Assembly (NCBI GenBank): GCA_038210655.1
Contig: JBBQWM010000021.1
Coordinates: 47,412 to 111,411 of the forward strand
Direction: 5' to 3'
Origin: 54-19 sp038210655
Lineage (GTDB): Bacteria > Chloroflexota > Chloroflexia > Chloroheliales > Chloroheliaceae
Length of the DNA: 64,000 nt
Positions 63,991-64,000 of the stretch are shown here, in pieces. Below the pieces are notes generated by a model. That model saw only the letters and a program-made list of their open reading frames with translations, ran no database searches and had not been told where the DNA came from. Positions within the stretch are counted from its first letter, which is position 1, and each line of letters begins with the position of its first letter. Position numbers and translations under genes: made by a program.

Positions 63991-64000
63991 TTTTTCTTTT

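Overview
The window looks like a chromosomal segment of a Chloroflexota bacterium, class uncertain. Evidence: moderately GC-rich codon use; lipoproteins with long Ala/Thr-only linkers after the lipobox Cys; a D-Ala-D-Ala carboxypeptidase carrying an extracellular C-terminal domain I associate with this phylum; LuxR-type two-component pairs; a pyrimidine-degradation cluster with an NMT1-type transporter; and intergenic spaces full of palindromic repeats and 7-bp tandem repeats. All taxonomy here is inference from gene content, not a database result.

Layout. 1-8.7 kb: GT39-like membrane glycosyltransferase (partial, minus), secreted PBP5-type carboxypeptidase, GH38 alpha-mannosidase, a remnant ribbon-helix-helix protein, and a NarX/NarL-type two-component pair. 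9-15.8 kb: two small proteins, then a minus-strand branched-chain amino-acid-type ABC importer (LivM, LivH, LivF, LivG, binding lipoprotein). 16-20.8 kb: dipeptide epimerase, glycosyltransferase, esterase, TPR protein. 20.9-25.7 kb: a plus-strand carbohydrate cluster (GH130, two GT4 enzymes, a six-hairpin-glycosidase-like protein). 25.8-35.4 kb: a long minus-strand cluster encoding reductive pyrimidine catabolism (PreA, dihydropyrimidinase, nitrilase-type beta-ureidopropionase, class III aminotransferase) together with an NMT1/SsuABC-type importer, which I infer takes up a pyrimidine or related ring compound. 35.9-38 kb: an AT-rich two-gene insert (unknown protein plus Xre-HTH/ImmA-IrrE protease fusion) next to tRNA-Pro(TGG). 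38.3-50.5 kb: HtrA protease, rpoB, two Uma2-family nuclease paralogues, a structured candidate RNA, rpoC. 50.7-54.3 kb: recR, a DinD-like protein, a secreted metallopeptidase. 54.5-64 kb: LacD-type aldolase, FAD oxidoreductase, a giant fused membrane protein/flippase, a receiver protein, a Nudix hydrolase, an LMW-phosphatase-like protein lacking its Arg, a LytS-type kinase, two tandem 37-residue membrane micropeptides and a 5S rRNA on the minus strand that probably closes an rRNA operon lying beyond the right edge.

The most unusual signals are (i) the tandem micropeptides downstream of a perfect TGTGA-N6-TCACA box, (ii) a palindromic mobile-repeat family in which different cores sit inside the same terminal inverted repeat, (iii) a three-way-junction RNA candidate with a possible kissing loop in front of rpoC, in an rpoB-rpoC pair split by two Uma2 genes, (iv) the AT-rich unknown/Xre-ImmA module, (v) a strong promoter followed by an intrinsic terminator before the GT4 genes, and (vi) heptameric repeat tracts that border most genes of two operons and are translated inside at least two proteins.
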